Origin: Bacteroidales bacterium UBA4814
Lineage (GTDB): Bacteria; Bacteroidota; Bacteroidia; Bacteroidales; UBA7960
DNA length: 52,677 nucleotides
NCBI GenBank assembly: GCA_002402465.1
Contig: DHFW01000016.1
Coordinates: 1-52,677 of the forward strand
Direction: 5' to 3'
A program made the position numbers and the translations under genes. Each line of letters starts with the position of its first letter. The stretch's first letter is position 1. The notes under the pieces were generated by a model, which ran no database searches, was not told the DNA's origin, and saw only the letters and a list, made by a program, of their open reading frames with translations. This document shows, piece by piece, positions 43,562-51,405 of this stretch.

Positions 43562-43594
43562 TTTGTAACTTCCATTGTTGGAATTGTATGTCTT
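43562..43594 (+). promoter_or_regulatory. Possible promoter for the universal stress gene
   Basis: TTTG (43562-43565), 21-base spacer, TATGTCTT (43587-43594), a partial match to TAnnTTTG. Predicted leader would be only a few bases. Confidence 0.3.
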
Positions 43595-43607
43595 AAAATA
43601 TTCTGCC

Positions 43608-44492
43608 ATGAAAAAAGCCATTCTTGCCACCGACCTTTCGAAAGCTTCCGATCTGCTAATGGAATGCGCCCCGCAGTTTAAGGCAATGGGCCTTGAGCAT
43701 ATTACCCTTTTTCATGCCCCGGTGGTTAGTTTTAATTACATGGAATACAGTGGCTACTCCATGATGGTGCATATTGAAGCCCGGATGATCAATATGCGCA
43801 ACAGGCTAAAAGAGCTAGGCCTTTCGGCAGATTTTGTGCTGAAAGAAGGACTCCCAAGCCAGGAAATTACAGACTATGCCGGCCAGCATCCCGATGCCAT
43901 GATCATTATGGGAAGCAAAGGTTTTGGCTTTGCCAAGCGCAACCTGATTGGCAGCACCACGCTGCGGGTGATACAGCAAGCACGAAACCCGGTGCTGATG
44001 ATCCGCATTAAATACCTTGGCAAGAATGCCACCGGCGAAGACGAATGCGCCCTGGAGTCAAGGAACCTGTTGAGTCATGGCATGCTGCTGACTGATTTTT
44101 CGCAGAACGCCAGCATGGCCTTTGATTACATTAAAGAAAACCTGGCTTCGCATTTCGAGCAATTGGGCCTGCTACACGTGCAAGACACCGTGGCTCTGCG
44201 CCATCACGACAAGGAAACCATTGCCCGCTTCAACCAGATTGACACCGGTCGCCTGCAAAAACTGGCCGAAAAAATCGGAGAAAAAACCAAAACGCAGGCA
44301 AGCATTATGCTGGCCGAGGGAGCCGTAGTGCCAGAAGTCATGCGCGAGGTGAAGCTTAACCAAGTTTCCCTCATCGTTATGGGAACCCATGGCCGTTCGC
44401 ATTTCTCTGATATTGTGCTGGGTAGCACCGTATTCCCGGTCATTCAGCTCGTAGAATCCAATTGCCTTCTCATACCTTCATTGCAGGTTTAA
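43608..44492 (+). CDS. Tandem-domain universal stress protein
   Basis: 294 residues from the ATG at 43608 (MKKAILATDLSKASDLL), preferred over an upstream frame opening at 43575. Two UspA domains: residues about 1-145, with the nucleotide-binding glycine motif GSKGFGFAKRNLIGSTTLRV, and about 155-294, with GTHGRSHFSDIVLGSTVFPV. Tandem Usp proteins are usually ATP-binding and protect cells in stationary phase or stress. Cytoplasmic. Monocistronic by context. Confidence 0.92.
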   Translation: MKKAILATDLSKASDLLMECAPQFKAMGLEHITLFHAPVVSFNYMEYSGYSMMVHIEARMINMRNRLKELGLSADFVLKEGLPSQEITDYAGQHPDAMIIMGSKGFGFAKRNLIGSTTLRVIQQARNPVLMIRIKYLGKNATGEDECALESRNLLSHGMLLTDFSQNASMAFDYIKENLASHFEQLGLLHVQDTVALRHHDKETIARFNQIDTGRLQKLAEKIGEKTKTQASIMLAEGAVVPEVMREVKLNQVSLIVMGTHGRSHFSDIVLGSTVFPVIQLVESNCLLIPSLQV

Positions 44493-44615
44493 AGCTTCTT
44501 TTTTCAGAAATATTAACAATCCCTTAAGGTTTTTTATGCTGATTAAGCCCTAAGTTTGGGCATTGGCAAGGGATTATTGTGACAGCCAGCATCAGTTTTA
44601 AAAAAACGGAAGGCA

Positions 44616-45101
44616 ATGCCTGTTTTTAGCACCGGGAAATCACTGATTAAAAAGCGCTGGAACATTTATCCAGAGATGATTATTCTTATACTTTGCCTGC
44701 TTTTCCTTCTTGAGGCAAGCACTTCCCTTGCTGGCCCGAGCCCCATCCTGTTAAAGGGAAAAGTCATAAGCCTAAAGGAAAGTACAGCCATTCCCAACGT
44801 GCATATCATCAATCTGAACAGTGCAAAAGCCACTATTTCTTGTGCGGAAGGATGGTTCTGGATTCCGGCCGCAGCAGGCGACAGCCTCCACTTCCAGGCA
44901 ATAGGCTTCGAAACACTGGTGCTTTTTGTAAGACCGGGGCTGGTGATCGAACGCCAGACCGGACTGAATGACCGCGCGGAGATCAACGCTTTCCTGATCT
45001 ACTGCGGCATAACCGACGAATATGTGGTAAATACCCGCGAAGCCGAGGTGTATGCAAGGCTTATTGCCTGTTATGAAACCTGGGTGGCAGAAGGAAAGTA
45101 A
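44616..45101 (+). CDS. Exported protein with carboxypeptidase-regulatory-like domain
   Basis: 161 residues. An N-terminal hydrophobic segment (about 22-38, IILILCLLFLLEASTSLAG) is a signal or anchor. A short beta-sandwich (VISLKESTAIPNVHIINLNS, CAEGWFWIPAAAGDSLHFQAI, GFETLVLFVRP) resembles the CarboxypepD_reg-like fold. A helical tail follows (NTREAEVYARLIACYETWV). It stands immediately before the first GLPGLI gene, 96 bases away, in the position that tiny Cys peptides occupy later in the array. Function unknown. Confidence 0.65.
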   Translation: MPVFSTGKSLIKKRWNIYPEMIILILCLLFLLEASTSLAGPSPILLKGKVISLKESTAIPNVHIINLNSAKATISCAEGWFWIPAAAGDSLHFQAIGFETLVLFVRPGLVIERQTGLNDRAEINAFLIYCGITDEYVVNTREAEVYARLIACYETWVAEGK

Positions 45102-45197
45102 GGGCCGGTGAGGAATATGGTAGAAAAGTTTGGATATATAAGCCTGAAAGGATATTTTTGAAAGGCAAAACATTGTTTACACAAATTAAAAAGCATT

Positions 45198-46064
45198 ATG
45201 TGTAAATATTTGATCTTTTCATTGATTTTTATGATGGCTGGCGCAGCCCATGCCCAAAACAGGGTATTGATTGATCTCTCGGGGCCACCGCTTCCCAAAA
45301 CCGAGTATATCGTCCTTGACCTGTTATTGGTGGAGTGTCATTACCATCTTAAGTTTCAGCCCGATTCGCTTAACCCTGAACATATCCTGGAAGAGCCTAT
45401 GGTGTTGCACATTGGCCAGAATGTAAGCAGTTTTCTGAACTACAATCGCTATTTGGTTTCACAGGAATTGAAGGAATTAACCAGCAATGCTGACTTCAAC
45501 CGGGTACTCAATGAAGGCCTTGCAACAGGCCGCAGCACAGTGTTTAACCCACATATTTTCAAAAACTACCCTGAGGGCAAAATCACCACCCACGACAGGG
45601 TGTTTATGGATTCGTTTGAATATGAGGAGCCCTTGTATCCCTTCGAATGGAATCTTACGGGCGAAACCGCCCAATGGGAGGGCTATACGGTGCAGCAGGC
45701 GATGACCACCTATGGCGGACGCAAGTGGTTGGCATGGTTTGCGCCAGAAATTCCATTTAGCGACGGGCCCTATAAGTTTGGAGGCCTGCCGGGGCTTATC
45801 CTCAGGCTTTACGACACCCGAGGGCATTACGTGTTTGAACTCACTTCGCTGAATCCCCTGGAGTTGCCGGGCGAAATAGAGGTTTCGGCCAGCCGCCGCC
45901 TGCGCACCACCCGTGCACGCTTTTGGCAGGCCGAAAGAAAGTTCAGAGAAGATGCCGTAAACATCGTAAAGGAGTTCCTGATCGAAACCCCGGCCGACAC
46001 CCCCCAGCGCATCGAACGCAATATGCGCCGCCGAAACAACCCCATTGAATTAGCAGCCGATTGA
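45198..46064 (+). CDS. GLPGLI-family exported protein 1
   Basis: 288 residues with a signal peptide ending GAAHAQ. Core family sequence: HIFKNYPEGKITTHDRVFMD, WLAWFAPEIPFSDGPYKF, then GGLPGLILRLYDTRGHYVF, and the terminal MRRRNNPIELAAD. GLPGLI proteins (TIGR01200) are Bacteroidota envelope proteins without known function. This is the first of five in 7.5 kb. It has no small Cys peptide directly upstream and is followed by a toxin-antitoxin pair. Its C-terminal DNA (CGCCGCCGAAACAACCCCAT) is nearly the same as in the other copies. Confidence 0.88.
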   Translation: MCKYLIFSLIFMMAGAAHAQNRVLIDLSGPPLPKTEYIVLDLLLVECHYHLKFQPDSLNPEHILEEPMVLHIGQNVSSFLNYNRYLVSQELKELTSNADFNRVLNEGLATGRSTVFNPHIFKNYPEGKITTHDRVFMDSFEYEEPLYPFEWNLTGETAQWEGYTVQQAMTTYGGRKWLAWFAPEIPFSDGPYKFGGLPGLILRLYDTRGHYVFELTSLNPLELPGEIEVSASRRLRTTRARFWQAERKFREDAVNIVKEFLIETPADTPQRIERNMRRRNNPIELAAD

Positions 46065-46132
46065 AAATTCTCTTACTTTTATTATCAGAACATTAGCCCC
46101 TGTTTTGTATATTTGTAAAAAGCATCAACCCA

Positions 46133-46336
46133 ATGGAAAACACCACTATATTATCAAAAATCCGCTTTTTACCCCCTGAATTAAAGGAGGAAGTAAATGA
46201 CTTCATTGACTTTTTACTTGCCCGCCGTAAAAAGGAAAAAAAGAAAACGCAACCAAGGTTTGGCGCTGCAAACGGCAAGATTTTCACATCACCCGATTTT
46301 GATGATCCACTTGAGGACTTTAAAGATTATATGTAA
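46133..46336 (+). CDS. DUF2281/VapB-type antitoxin
   Basis: 67 residues. KIRFLPPELKEEVNDFIDFLLARRKKEKKK is the DUF2281 helix typical of antitoxins that pair with PIN toxins. The C-terminal acidic tail (ANGKIFTSPDFDDPLEDFKDYM) is the expected toxin-wrapping peptide. Its stop overlaps the start of the PIN toxin gene by one base. It probably binds and inhibits the toxin and represses the operon. It sits 68 bases after GLPGLI 1, interrupting the array. Confidence 0.85.
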   Translation: MENTTILSKIRFLPPELKEEVNDFIDFLLARRKKEKKKTQPRFGAANGKIFTSPDFDDPLEDFKDYM

Positions 46337-46719
46337 TGGATCTGCTTATTGATACCCACGCGCTGATATGGTTTTTAAATGGTGACAATTCCTTGTCGAA
46401 AAAAGCCCAGGCGGCAATTGAAAGTCCCGACAACCTTTGTCTTGTCAGCATTGCCTCATTTTGGGAAATTGCAATTAAAATGAGCCTGAAAAAATTTAGT
46501 TTTGAAAAAGGCCTCACAGGTTTTATTGAACTGACCCAGGAAAATGGAATAGAGGTGCTTCCATTAAGCCTTAAGGACACCGTGGTAGTTGCTAATTTAG
46601 AATTTATTCACCGCGACCCTTTCGATCGGATTTTAGTTGCCCAAAGCATAAACGACAACCTCACACTTATAACAGCTGACGAAAATATTCGCAAATATAA
46701 AGTTAAAACCTTGTGGTAA
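46336..46719 (+). CDS. vapC: PIN-domain toxin (VapC-like RNase)
   Basis: 127 residues. Acidic residues of the PIN active site are visible: Asp6 (LLIDTHALIW), Glu44 (SIASFWEIAIK), Asp97 (HRDPFDRILVAQS) and Asp115 (LITADENI). VapC toxins are Mg2+-dependent RNases, commonly cleaving tRNA or rRNA. It is translationally coupled to the antitoxin (one-base overlap). The codons right after its stop (46724-46762) are a leftover of a GLPGLI gene end, so the pair likely replaced array DNA. Confidence 0.9.
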   Translation: MDLLIDTHALIWFLNGDNSLSKKAQAAIESPDNLCLVSIASFWEIAIKMSLKKFSFEKGLTGFIELTQENGIEVLPLSLKDTVVVANLEFIHRDPFDRILVAQSINDNLTLITADENIRKYKVKTLW

Positions 46720-46723
46720 TCAG

Positions 46724-46762
46724 CGCCGCCGCAACAACCCCATAGAACTCACCGCCGACTGA
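46724..46762 (+). pseudogene. 3' remnant of a lost GLPGLI gene
   Basis: Twelve codons plus TGA read RRRNNPIELTAD, the same C-terminus as GLPGLI 2 to 5, in DNA almost identical to those genes (CGCCGCCGCAACAACCCCAT). It lies only four bases after the vapC stop and has no gene body. This indicates a vanished GLPGLI cassette replaced by vapBC. Confidence 0.85.
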
Positions 46763-46954
46763 AAATGCCAAAAACTTTATAGGACTTTGGGGCTATTTTT
46801 TTGTTGGCGTTCATGCATTGAGTGAGGCGCAAAATCAAAGCGGGGATAAAAAAGCAAAACCCGATTGTTTGACTTTCGTCAGGGACAACCGGGACTACAA
46901 CACAAATATACGAAAAAATTTTCTAAACCAGTAAATTTGTTAAAATTTTTATCA

Positions 46955-47638
46955 ATGGAGTATCACGACTTTGAAAAAGCACTCTCAAAACCAAGAATAG
47001 GGAGGTTTTTGATAGCAGCAAAGCAAGATAAAATAAAGGCCCTTAGGCTATATAGACATAACATAGAATTATCTAAAACCTTATTTGCCTTGCTGGGCAT
47101 TTTTGAAGTTACCATCCGCAATTATATTGACCAACACTACAGACAGAAGTTAGCTGATAATGAATGGCTGAAAAACCAATGCGGACAAGGTGGAATGTTT
47201 AGTCACCCCTCTTTCATAAAATATGGTTTTGAACCCAGAACAAAAATACTGACAACCATTGCCAAGCTGGGGAACAAATATTCACATGACAGATTAGTGG
47301 CAGAATTGAGCTTTGGATTTTGGAACTATATGTTTGCACCGATACAGTTTTTAGTCGGCGGGCAGAGTTTGCACAAAATATATGAGAGGCGCCCAAAAGG
47401 AACCAATCAAAAGCTTATTTTCAACGAACTTGACGAAATCAGAAGTTTAAGAAACAGGATATCACATCACGAACCGCTGATTTTTAATTCAAGAGATGAA
47501 ATAATGACCGGACAGACAGAGAAAACTTACGGAATAATTCTGAAACATACAGAATGGCTAGGTTTTGATCCTTTAAAGCTATATTACAAACTGGATAACA
47601 TGAATGAATTAACAAACAAGATAATCGCTGAAAAATAA
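46955..47638 (+). CDS. Abi-family protein with HEPN-type RNase motif
   Basis: 227 residues from the ATG at 46955 (MEYHDFEKALSKPRIGRFL); an upstream start at 46865 would add 30 unrelated residues. The protein is like AbiD/AbiF (Abi_2): RLYRHNIELSKTLFALLGIF and EVTIRNYIDQHYRQ in the N-half, FGFWNYMF and LIFNELDEIRSLRNRISHHEP in the C-half. R166-N-x3-H171 gives the Rx4H motif of HEPN RNases. Such proteins mediate abortive phage infection or act as toxins. It lies between the vapBC/remnant and the first peptide promoter and is AT-rich, suggesting acquired DNA. Confidence 0.82.
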   Translation: MEYHDFEKALSKPRIGRFLIAAKQDKIKALRLYRHNIELSKTLFALLGIFEVTIRNYIDQHYRQKLADNEWLKNQCGQGGMFSHPSFIKYGFEPRTKILTTIAKLGNKYSHDRLVAELSFGFWNYMFAPIQFLVGGQSLHKIYERRPKGTNQKLIFNELDEIRSLRNRISHHEPLIFNSRDEIMTGQTEKTYGIILKHTEWLGFDPLKLYYKLDNMNELTNKIIAEK

Positions 47639-47671
47639 GCAGGTAACACCATCCTTAAGAATTTTCTTGCG

Positions 47672-47715
47672 TTTGTCGTTTTTTTTTTTGATTTGTATGT
47701 ATTTTTATTTACAAA
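47672..47715 (+). promoter_or_regulatory. Promoter region of peptide 1 with poly-T spacer and inverted repeat
   Basis: TTTG (47672-47675), then TCG, eleven T (47679-47689) and TATGTATT (47696-47703, partial TAnnTTTG) with a 20-base spacer. TTTGTA (47692-47697) and TACAAA (47710-47715) form an inverted repeat around the -7 region. Related sequences are at 51344-51377 (T11) and 52625-52671 (T14). Confidence 0.5.
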
Positions 47716-47731
47716 CCAAAATCATTAAGTT

Positions 47732-47941
47732 ATGAAGAAAAGAATTTTTGCTTTGGCTTTTGTGGCGGTAATGACATTTGGAGTTTTTGCCCCCCAAACA
47801 AAAGCTCAAGAAACCCATTGCGTTAATGTCACAATCATTTGTAGCGAAACTACTGGCTTAGTAGGATTTATTTGTGCTGAATCTACGCAAAAAATCATCG
47901 ACACCATTATGTTGATTACCGAAGCCCTTTGTGACGATTAG
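47732..47941 (+). CDS. Tiny secreted four-cysteine protein 1
   Basis: 69 residues. The signal peptide MKKRIFALAFVAVMTFGVF...TKA is related to, but longer and less conserved than, the leaders of peptides 2-4. The mature peptide QETHC...LCDD of about 44 residues has four Cys spaced C-x6-C-x10-C-x18-C. A hairpin (47953-48011) and GLPGLI 2 follow. No modification enzyme or transporter is nearby; two disulfides are likely after export. Too small for automatic recognition, but conserved spacing and shared leader with three other genes make it convincing. Function unknown. Confidence 0.8.
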   Translation: MKKRIFALAFVAVMTFGVFAPQTKAQETHCVNVTIICSETTGLVGFICAESTQKIIDTIMLITEALCDD

Positions 47942-47952
47942 TTACAGGAAGC

Positions 47953-48011
47953 AAAAATCGTTGGAAAAGGGCGTTAAAATTCTTTTTCTTACGCCTTTTT
48001 CTAACGTTTTT
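47953..48011 (+). terminator. Hairpin between peptide 1 and GLPGLI 2 (attenuator-like)
   Basis: AAAAATCGTTGGAAAAGGGC (47953 on) pairs with the ACGCCTTTTTCTAACG segment and TTTTT at 47991-48011, a long imperfect stem followed by a T-run. Likely partial termination or protection of the peptide mRNA. Confidence 0.6.
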
Positions 48012-48049
48012 GAATGTGTTATTCTTCAAATCTGTAAAAAATCACCAAA

Positions 48050-48898
48050 ATGAAAACCAGATTTTTAATTTTTTTAAAGCATAATGCTTTTTTATTATGT
48101 TTATTAGCTTCCTTAATAAACCCATTGTTTGCGCAACTAATTGAAACCGAAAAACTCGATACGGTCAACCTTATTATAACTTACAATCTAAGTTTCCGCC
48201 CCGATACCAACGATTTGGCAAACGTAAGAGAGGAAAAAATGTCGCTGATAGTTGGGAACCAAATAAGCCTATTTGCAAGTTATAACAGGTTGATAAATGA
48301 TAGTTTGCTAATGGGGTTGAACGAAAGGGCAGACTTAAATCAAATAACTGCAGCAGCCATGGCTGGTAGAGCATCAACCCGTTTTAACTTTTACATTACA
48401 AAAAATCATAACAAGAATCAAATGATTTTTGATGACCAAATTTTTAATGAGTACTACACATATCTTGAGCCTTTAAAAGAAATAAGGTGGGAGCTTACAG
48501 ATTATAAAGATGAGCTATTGGGATATGAAGTACAAAAAGCAGTGGCTTATTATGGCGGAAGACGCTGGGAAGCCTGGTTTACACATCAGATTCCCATTTC
48601 AGATGGCCCGTACAAATTTAATGGATTGCCGGGTCTGATTTTGAAAATTTATGATTCGGAAAACCACTATGTTTTTTTAGCTGAGTCTTTAGCAAAAAAA
48701 CAGGAAGAAAGAGTTTTCGGAAGAAAAATACAAAACAGGATAAACCTTACTAAAAAAGAGTTTTTCATTGTACAGCATAATGCTGCGGAAAATTTGATTC
48801 TTCAAATGAGAGAATGGGGGAATCCTGTTGAAGTAATAAATCGTTTGGAAGAAAACCTGCGCCGCCGCAACAACCCCATTGAACTCACTGCCGATTAG
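48050..48898 (+). CDS. GLPGLI-family exported protein 2
   Basis: 282 residues; signal peptide ends NPLFAQ. Family core: YEVQKAVAYYGGRRWEAWFT, PYKFNGLPGLILKIYDSENH, C-terminus LRRRNNPIELTAD. The body is AT-rich and quite different from copy 1, while the last 40 bases are nearly identical. It is paired with peptide 1 upstream (108-base gap with hairpin) and followed after 33 bases by peptide 2. Function unknown; likely outer-membrane or periplasmic. Confidence 0.88.
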   Translation: MKTRFLIFLKHNAFLLCLLASLINPLFAQLIETEKLDTVNLIITYNLSFRPDTNDLANVREEKMSLIVGNQISLFASYNRLINDSLLMGLNERADLNQITAAAMAGRASTRFNFYITKNHNKNQMIFDDQIFNEYYTYLEPLKEIRWELTDYKDELLGYEVQKAVAYYGGRRWEAWFTHQIPISDGPYKFNGLPGLILKIYDSENHYVFLAESLAKKQEERVFGRKIQNRINLTKKEFFIVQHNAAENLILQMREWGNPVEVINRLEENLRRRNNPIELTAD

Positions 48899-48931
48899 CA
48901 ACCTGAAAAGAAAAACCAAAATCATTAAGTT

Positions 48932-49147
48932 ATGAAGAAAAGAATTTTAGCTTTGGCTTTTGTGGCGGCAATGACCATGGGCTTGGCAAAGACCGCCGGA
49001 AGTAATGACTGGGAATGCATGAACTCTTACATTTCGTGTGGACCTGGAGAAGTTGGACACATGGCGTTGGTTTGCGGCGAAGATGGGGATGCAAGGTACC
49101 TTCAACATTTGGAATGGATGTCTATACTCTGTGAATCTGTTCCATAG
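48932..49147 (+). CDS. Tiny secreted four-cysteine protein 2
   Basis: 71 residues. Leader MKKRILALAFVAAMTMGLA then KTAGSNDW, a block repeated in peptides 3 and 4 at both DNA and protein level. The variable core has Cys spacing C-x6-C-x11-C-x18-C (ECMNSYISC, LVCGED, SILCESVP). Predicted to be cut after GLA and exported. Directly follows GLPGLI 2 (33 bases) and precedes GLPGLI 3 with a hairpin in between. Function unknown. Confidence 0.8.
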   Translation: MKKRILALAFVAAMTMGLAKTAGSNDWECMNSYISCGPGEVGHMALVCGEDGDARYLQHLEWMSILCESVP

Positions 49148-49169
49148 GAAGATGCACTTAAATTTAACA

Positions 49170-49203
49170 AGGCAGGCAACGAGAAAAAAGTTGCCTGCTT
49201 TTC
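49170..49203 (+). terminator. Hairpin between peptide 2 and GLPGLI 3
   Basis: AGGCAGGCAAC (49170-49180) pairs with GTTGCCTGCTTTT (49190-49202). A 9-bp GC-rich stem plus T-run makes a credible intrinsic terminator, partly read through to the GLPGLI gene whose start is 23 bases on. Confidence 0.75.
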
Positions 49204-49225
49204 GGAAGTTTAAAACCGGAATACT

Positions 49226-50059
49226 ATGAAAAAATTGATCTTTACATTCTCTTTGTTTTTTCTGCTTATCAATGGTTTTTCTCAAGGGCTGAATATGTCT
49301 TATCCTGTTAAAAATCTTGAACAAGTTGAACTAATTGCCACGTACAACCTTACCTTTCAGCAGGATTCTTTAAACCCTTATCACTTATTGGAAGAAGAAA
49401 TGCTGCTGTTTCTGGGAAAAACCCAAAGTATATTTCTGAGCAAAAACAATTATTTATCAACTGACCTTTTTAAAAACCTTAAAACCGAGGCTGATTTACA
49501 GGCAGTTTTATTAACCCCCGACTTACAACCACCACTTTCAAGATTCAGGTACCAAATTTTCAAAAATTATCCACGGGGTAATATTTCAGTAATTGATTAT
49601 GTTTTGCCCGATTTTTTTAAATACCAAGAGCGTTTGCCTTTGTTGAAATGGACAATTTCTGGTGAAACATCTACCATAAAGGGATACCAGATTCAGAAAG
49701 CCACTACAAGTTTTGGTGGTCGTAACTGGATTGCCTGGTTTGCCCCCGAAATACCATACAGCGATGGTCCCTATAAATTCAGCGGATTGCCTGGTTTGAT
49801 TCTGAAGCTCCACGACACGCGCAACCACTATTTGTTTGAGTTGGTCTCAATTGAGGAACCCGAGGAGATTCAAGCAATTGAATTTCCCGACAGGAGATAT
49901 GTCGAAACCACCAAAAAGGATTTTTTTCGTGCCCGAGAAGCCTTTCGACACGACATTATCAGCAGGGCGGCAGAAGCCGGCTTAGACAACCACACTCAAC
50001 AAGTTGCAGCCGAAAACATGCGCCGCCGAAACAACCCCATTGAACTCACCGCCGATTAG
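49226..50059 (+). CDS. GLPGLI-family exported protein 3
   Basis: 277 residues; signal peptide ends INGFSQG. Family core: YQIFKNYPRGNISVIDYVLP, FGGRNWIAWFAPEIPYSDGP, FSGLPGLILKLHDTRNHYLF, C-terminus MRRRNNPIELTAD. Most similar to copy 4 by eye. Paired with peptide 2 upstream (78-base gap), followed by peptide 3 after 32 bases. Function unknown. Confidence 0.88.
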   Translation: MKKLIFTFSLFFLLINGFSQGLNMSYPVKNLEQVELIATYNLTFQQDSLNPYHLLEEEMLLFLGKTQSIFLSKNNYLSTDLFKNLKTEADLQAVLLTPDLQPPLSRFRYQIFKNYPRGNISVIDYVLPDFFKYQERLPLLKWTISGETSTIKGYQIQKATTSFGGRNWIAWFAPEIPYSDGPYKFSGLPGLILKLHDTRNHYLFELVSIEEPEEIQAIEFPDRRYVETTKKDFFRAREAFRHDIISRAAEAGLDNHTQQVAAENMRRRNNPIELTAD

Positions 50060-50091
50060 CAATCCGGGAAAATGAAAACATACAAAAAATC

Positions 50092-50295
50092 ATGAAGAAA
50101 AAAATTTTAGCTTTGGCTTTTGTGGCGGCAATGACCATGGGTTTGGCTAAGACCGCCGGAAGTAATGACTGGATGTGCGATACGTTTACTTTGCTTTGCA
50201 ATGGAGAACCCATGCATACAATAATGGCATGTGGCGAAACCCCCTATGAAATACAACTTATGATTTATGAATGGCAAAGCATACTATGTCCTTAA
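50092..50295 (+). CDS. Tiny secreted four-cysteine protein 3
   Basis: 67 residues. Leader MKKKILALAFVAAMTMGLA and KTAGSNDW match peptide 2 exactly after the start; the core has C-x6-C-x10-C-x18-C (MCDTFTLLC, MACGET, SILCP). Precedes GLPGLI 4 with a perfect hairpin between. Export and disulfide formation likely. Function unknown. Confidence 0.8.
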   Translation: MKKKILALAFVAAMTMGLAKTAGSNDWMCDTFTLLCNGEPMHTIMACGETPYEIQLMIYEWQSILCP

Positions 50296-50355
50296 TAGCC
50301 ATAAAAACGAAGATTTTGAGAAATTTTAATTAAAGAAAAACCTTTTTAAGATTAA

Positions 50356-50394
50356 GTACCATCAAGGCTTGAAAGGCTCAAGCCTTGATGGTAC
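50356..50394 (+). repeat. Perfect 15-bp inverted repeat between peptide 3 and GLPGLI 4
   Basis: GTACCATCAAGGCTT (50356-50370) and AAGCCTTGATGGTAC (50380-50394) are exact complements around a nine-base loop. The hairpin ends 15 bases before the GLPGLI 4 start. No T-run follows, so it is more likely an mRNA-stability or translation-control hairpin than a terminator. Confidence 0.8.
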
Positions 50395-50409
50395 CAAAGA
50401 CAAACAGAG

Positions 50410-51243
50410 ATGATGAAATTTTTTTTCCTGACTTTTGTTTTTATTTTTTCCCAAGCCTGGGGCCAGAATCCAAATTTTTTTCCCAAATTACCAGCTCAGA
50501 AATTAGAAGAAGGTAACATTGAAGTTTTTTATAATCTAAAATTTCAGCATGATTCATTAAACTCTGATTATATTGAAGAAGAACTCATGTTATTGATTGC
50601 CGGGAAAAACTTCAGTGTTTTCAGCAGCTATAATATTTATAAATTAGACTCCATTAACATCCATTTGGACGTTGTGACTGCTCAAAAAATGAGACAGAAT
50701 TATTTTTCTGTTTTACCTCCTCCTACCCGTTTTAATTATTTTATTTATAAGAATTTTCCGAAGGGAAAAATAACAACTACCGGGTACATAATGCCAGACC
50801 AATTTAAGTATTCCGAGCCTTTATTGGACAAAGGTTGGGTTTTAACCAGGGAAAAAAAGGATATTTCAGGATATTCTGCCCAAAAAGCGACCATAAACTT
50901 TGGGGGGAGATCATGGGTAGCATGGTTCACCCCGGAAATCCCCATAAGCGAAGGGCCTTACAAATTCAGCGGTTTACCAGGATTAATAATTTTTTTGCAC
51001 GACACACAAAACCATTATGTTTTTGAGATGGTTTCTTTTAGTCAAAACACAAACAGGAGCATTGAGTTCCCTGAAAAAAGGTATATCGACATAAGCAAAC
51101 ATAGTTTTCTCAAAGCTGAGGGGGCTTTTAGGGAGAATATAATTGGAATGGCTAAAGAATATGGATTAGACAATCATGCGCAGCAAATTGCCGCCGAAAA
51201 CATGCGCCGCCGCAACAACCCCATCGAACTAACCGCCGATTAG
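50410..51243 (+). CDS. GLPGLI-family exported protein 4
   Basis: 277 residues (start ATG at 50410, or the next ATG at 50413); signal peptide ends SQAWGQ. Core: FIYKNFPKGKITTTGYIMP, FGGRSWVAWFTPEIPISEGP, FSGLPGLIIFLHDTQNHYVF, C-terminus MRRRNNPIELTAD. Paired with peptide 3. Its 3' end starts a roughly 195-base stretch (51203-51400) that is repeated at 52483-52677. Function unknown. Confidence 0.88.
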   Translation: MMKFFFLTFVFIFSQAWGQNPNFFPKLPAQKLEEGNIEVFYNLKFQHDSLNSDYIEEELMLLIAGKNFSVFSSYNIYKLDSINIHLDVVTAQKMRQNYFSVLPPPTRFNYFIYKNFPKGKITTTGYIMPDQFKYSEPLLDKGWVLTREKKDISGYSAQKATINFGGRSWVAWFTPEIPISEGPYKFSGLPGLIIFLHDTQNHYVFEMVSFSQNTNRSIEFPEKRYIDISKHSFLKAEGAFRENIIGMAKEYGLDNHAQQIAAENMRRRNNPIELTAD

Positions 51244-51298
51244 CAATCCGGGAGATTGAAAACACACAAAAATGAAGCCTTCTAGCACACATATGTTA

Positions 51299-51315
51299 TT
51301 TAGAATCATTCTAAA
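51299..51315. promoter_or_regulatory. Conserved inverted repeat upstream of peptide 4
   Basis: TTTAGAA-TCA-TTCTAAA. A variant (TTTAGAA-TCG-TTCTAAA) occurs at 52580-52596; the arms are kept, and only the loop differs. A candidate operator about 30-40 bases upstream of the -33 box. Confidence 0.5.
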
Positions 51316-51343
51316 TTTTGGGTTTTGATCGAATTTTCTTGGG

Positions 51344-51377
51344 TTTGTCGTTTTTTTTTTTGATTTGTGTGTTATTT
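51344..51377 (+). promoter_or_regulatory. Promoter-like region of peptide 4 with T11 tract
   Basis: TTTG (51344-51347), TCG, eleven T (51351-51361), then GATTTGTGTGTTATTTC. The -7 box is degenerate compared with the peptide 1 region (TGTG instead of TATG). Confidence 0.4.
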
Positions 51378-51405
51378 CTAATTATTAACCTAAATCAAAA
51401 AAATC

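Larger units (their letters stand above)
51203..51400. repeat. Long junction repeat, copy 1 (GLPGLI end, spacer, promoter)
   Basis: About 195 bases shared with 52483-52677: the GLPGLI 3' end, GATTAGCAAnCCGGGA, CACAnATATGTTATTTAGAA, GGTTTTGATCGA, TTTGTCG and the T-tract. It contains the inverted repeat TTTAGAATCATTCTAAA (51299-51315). Confidence 0.85.
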
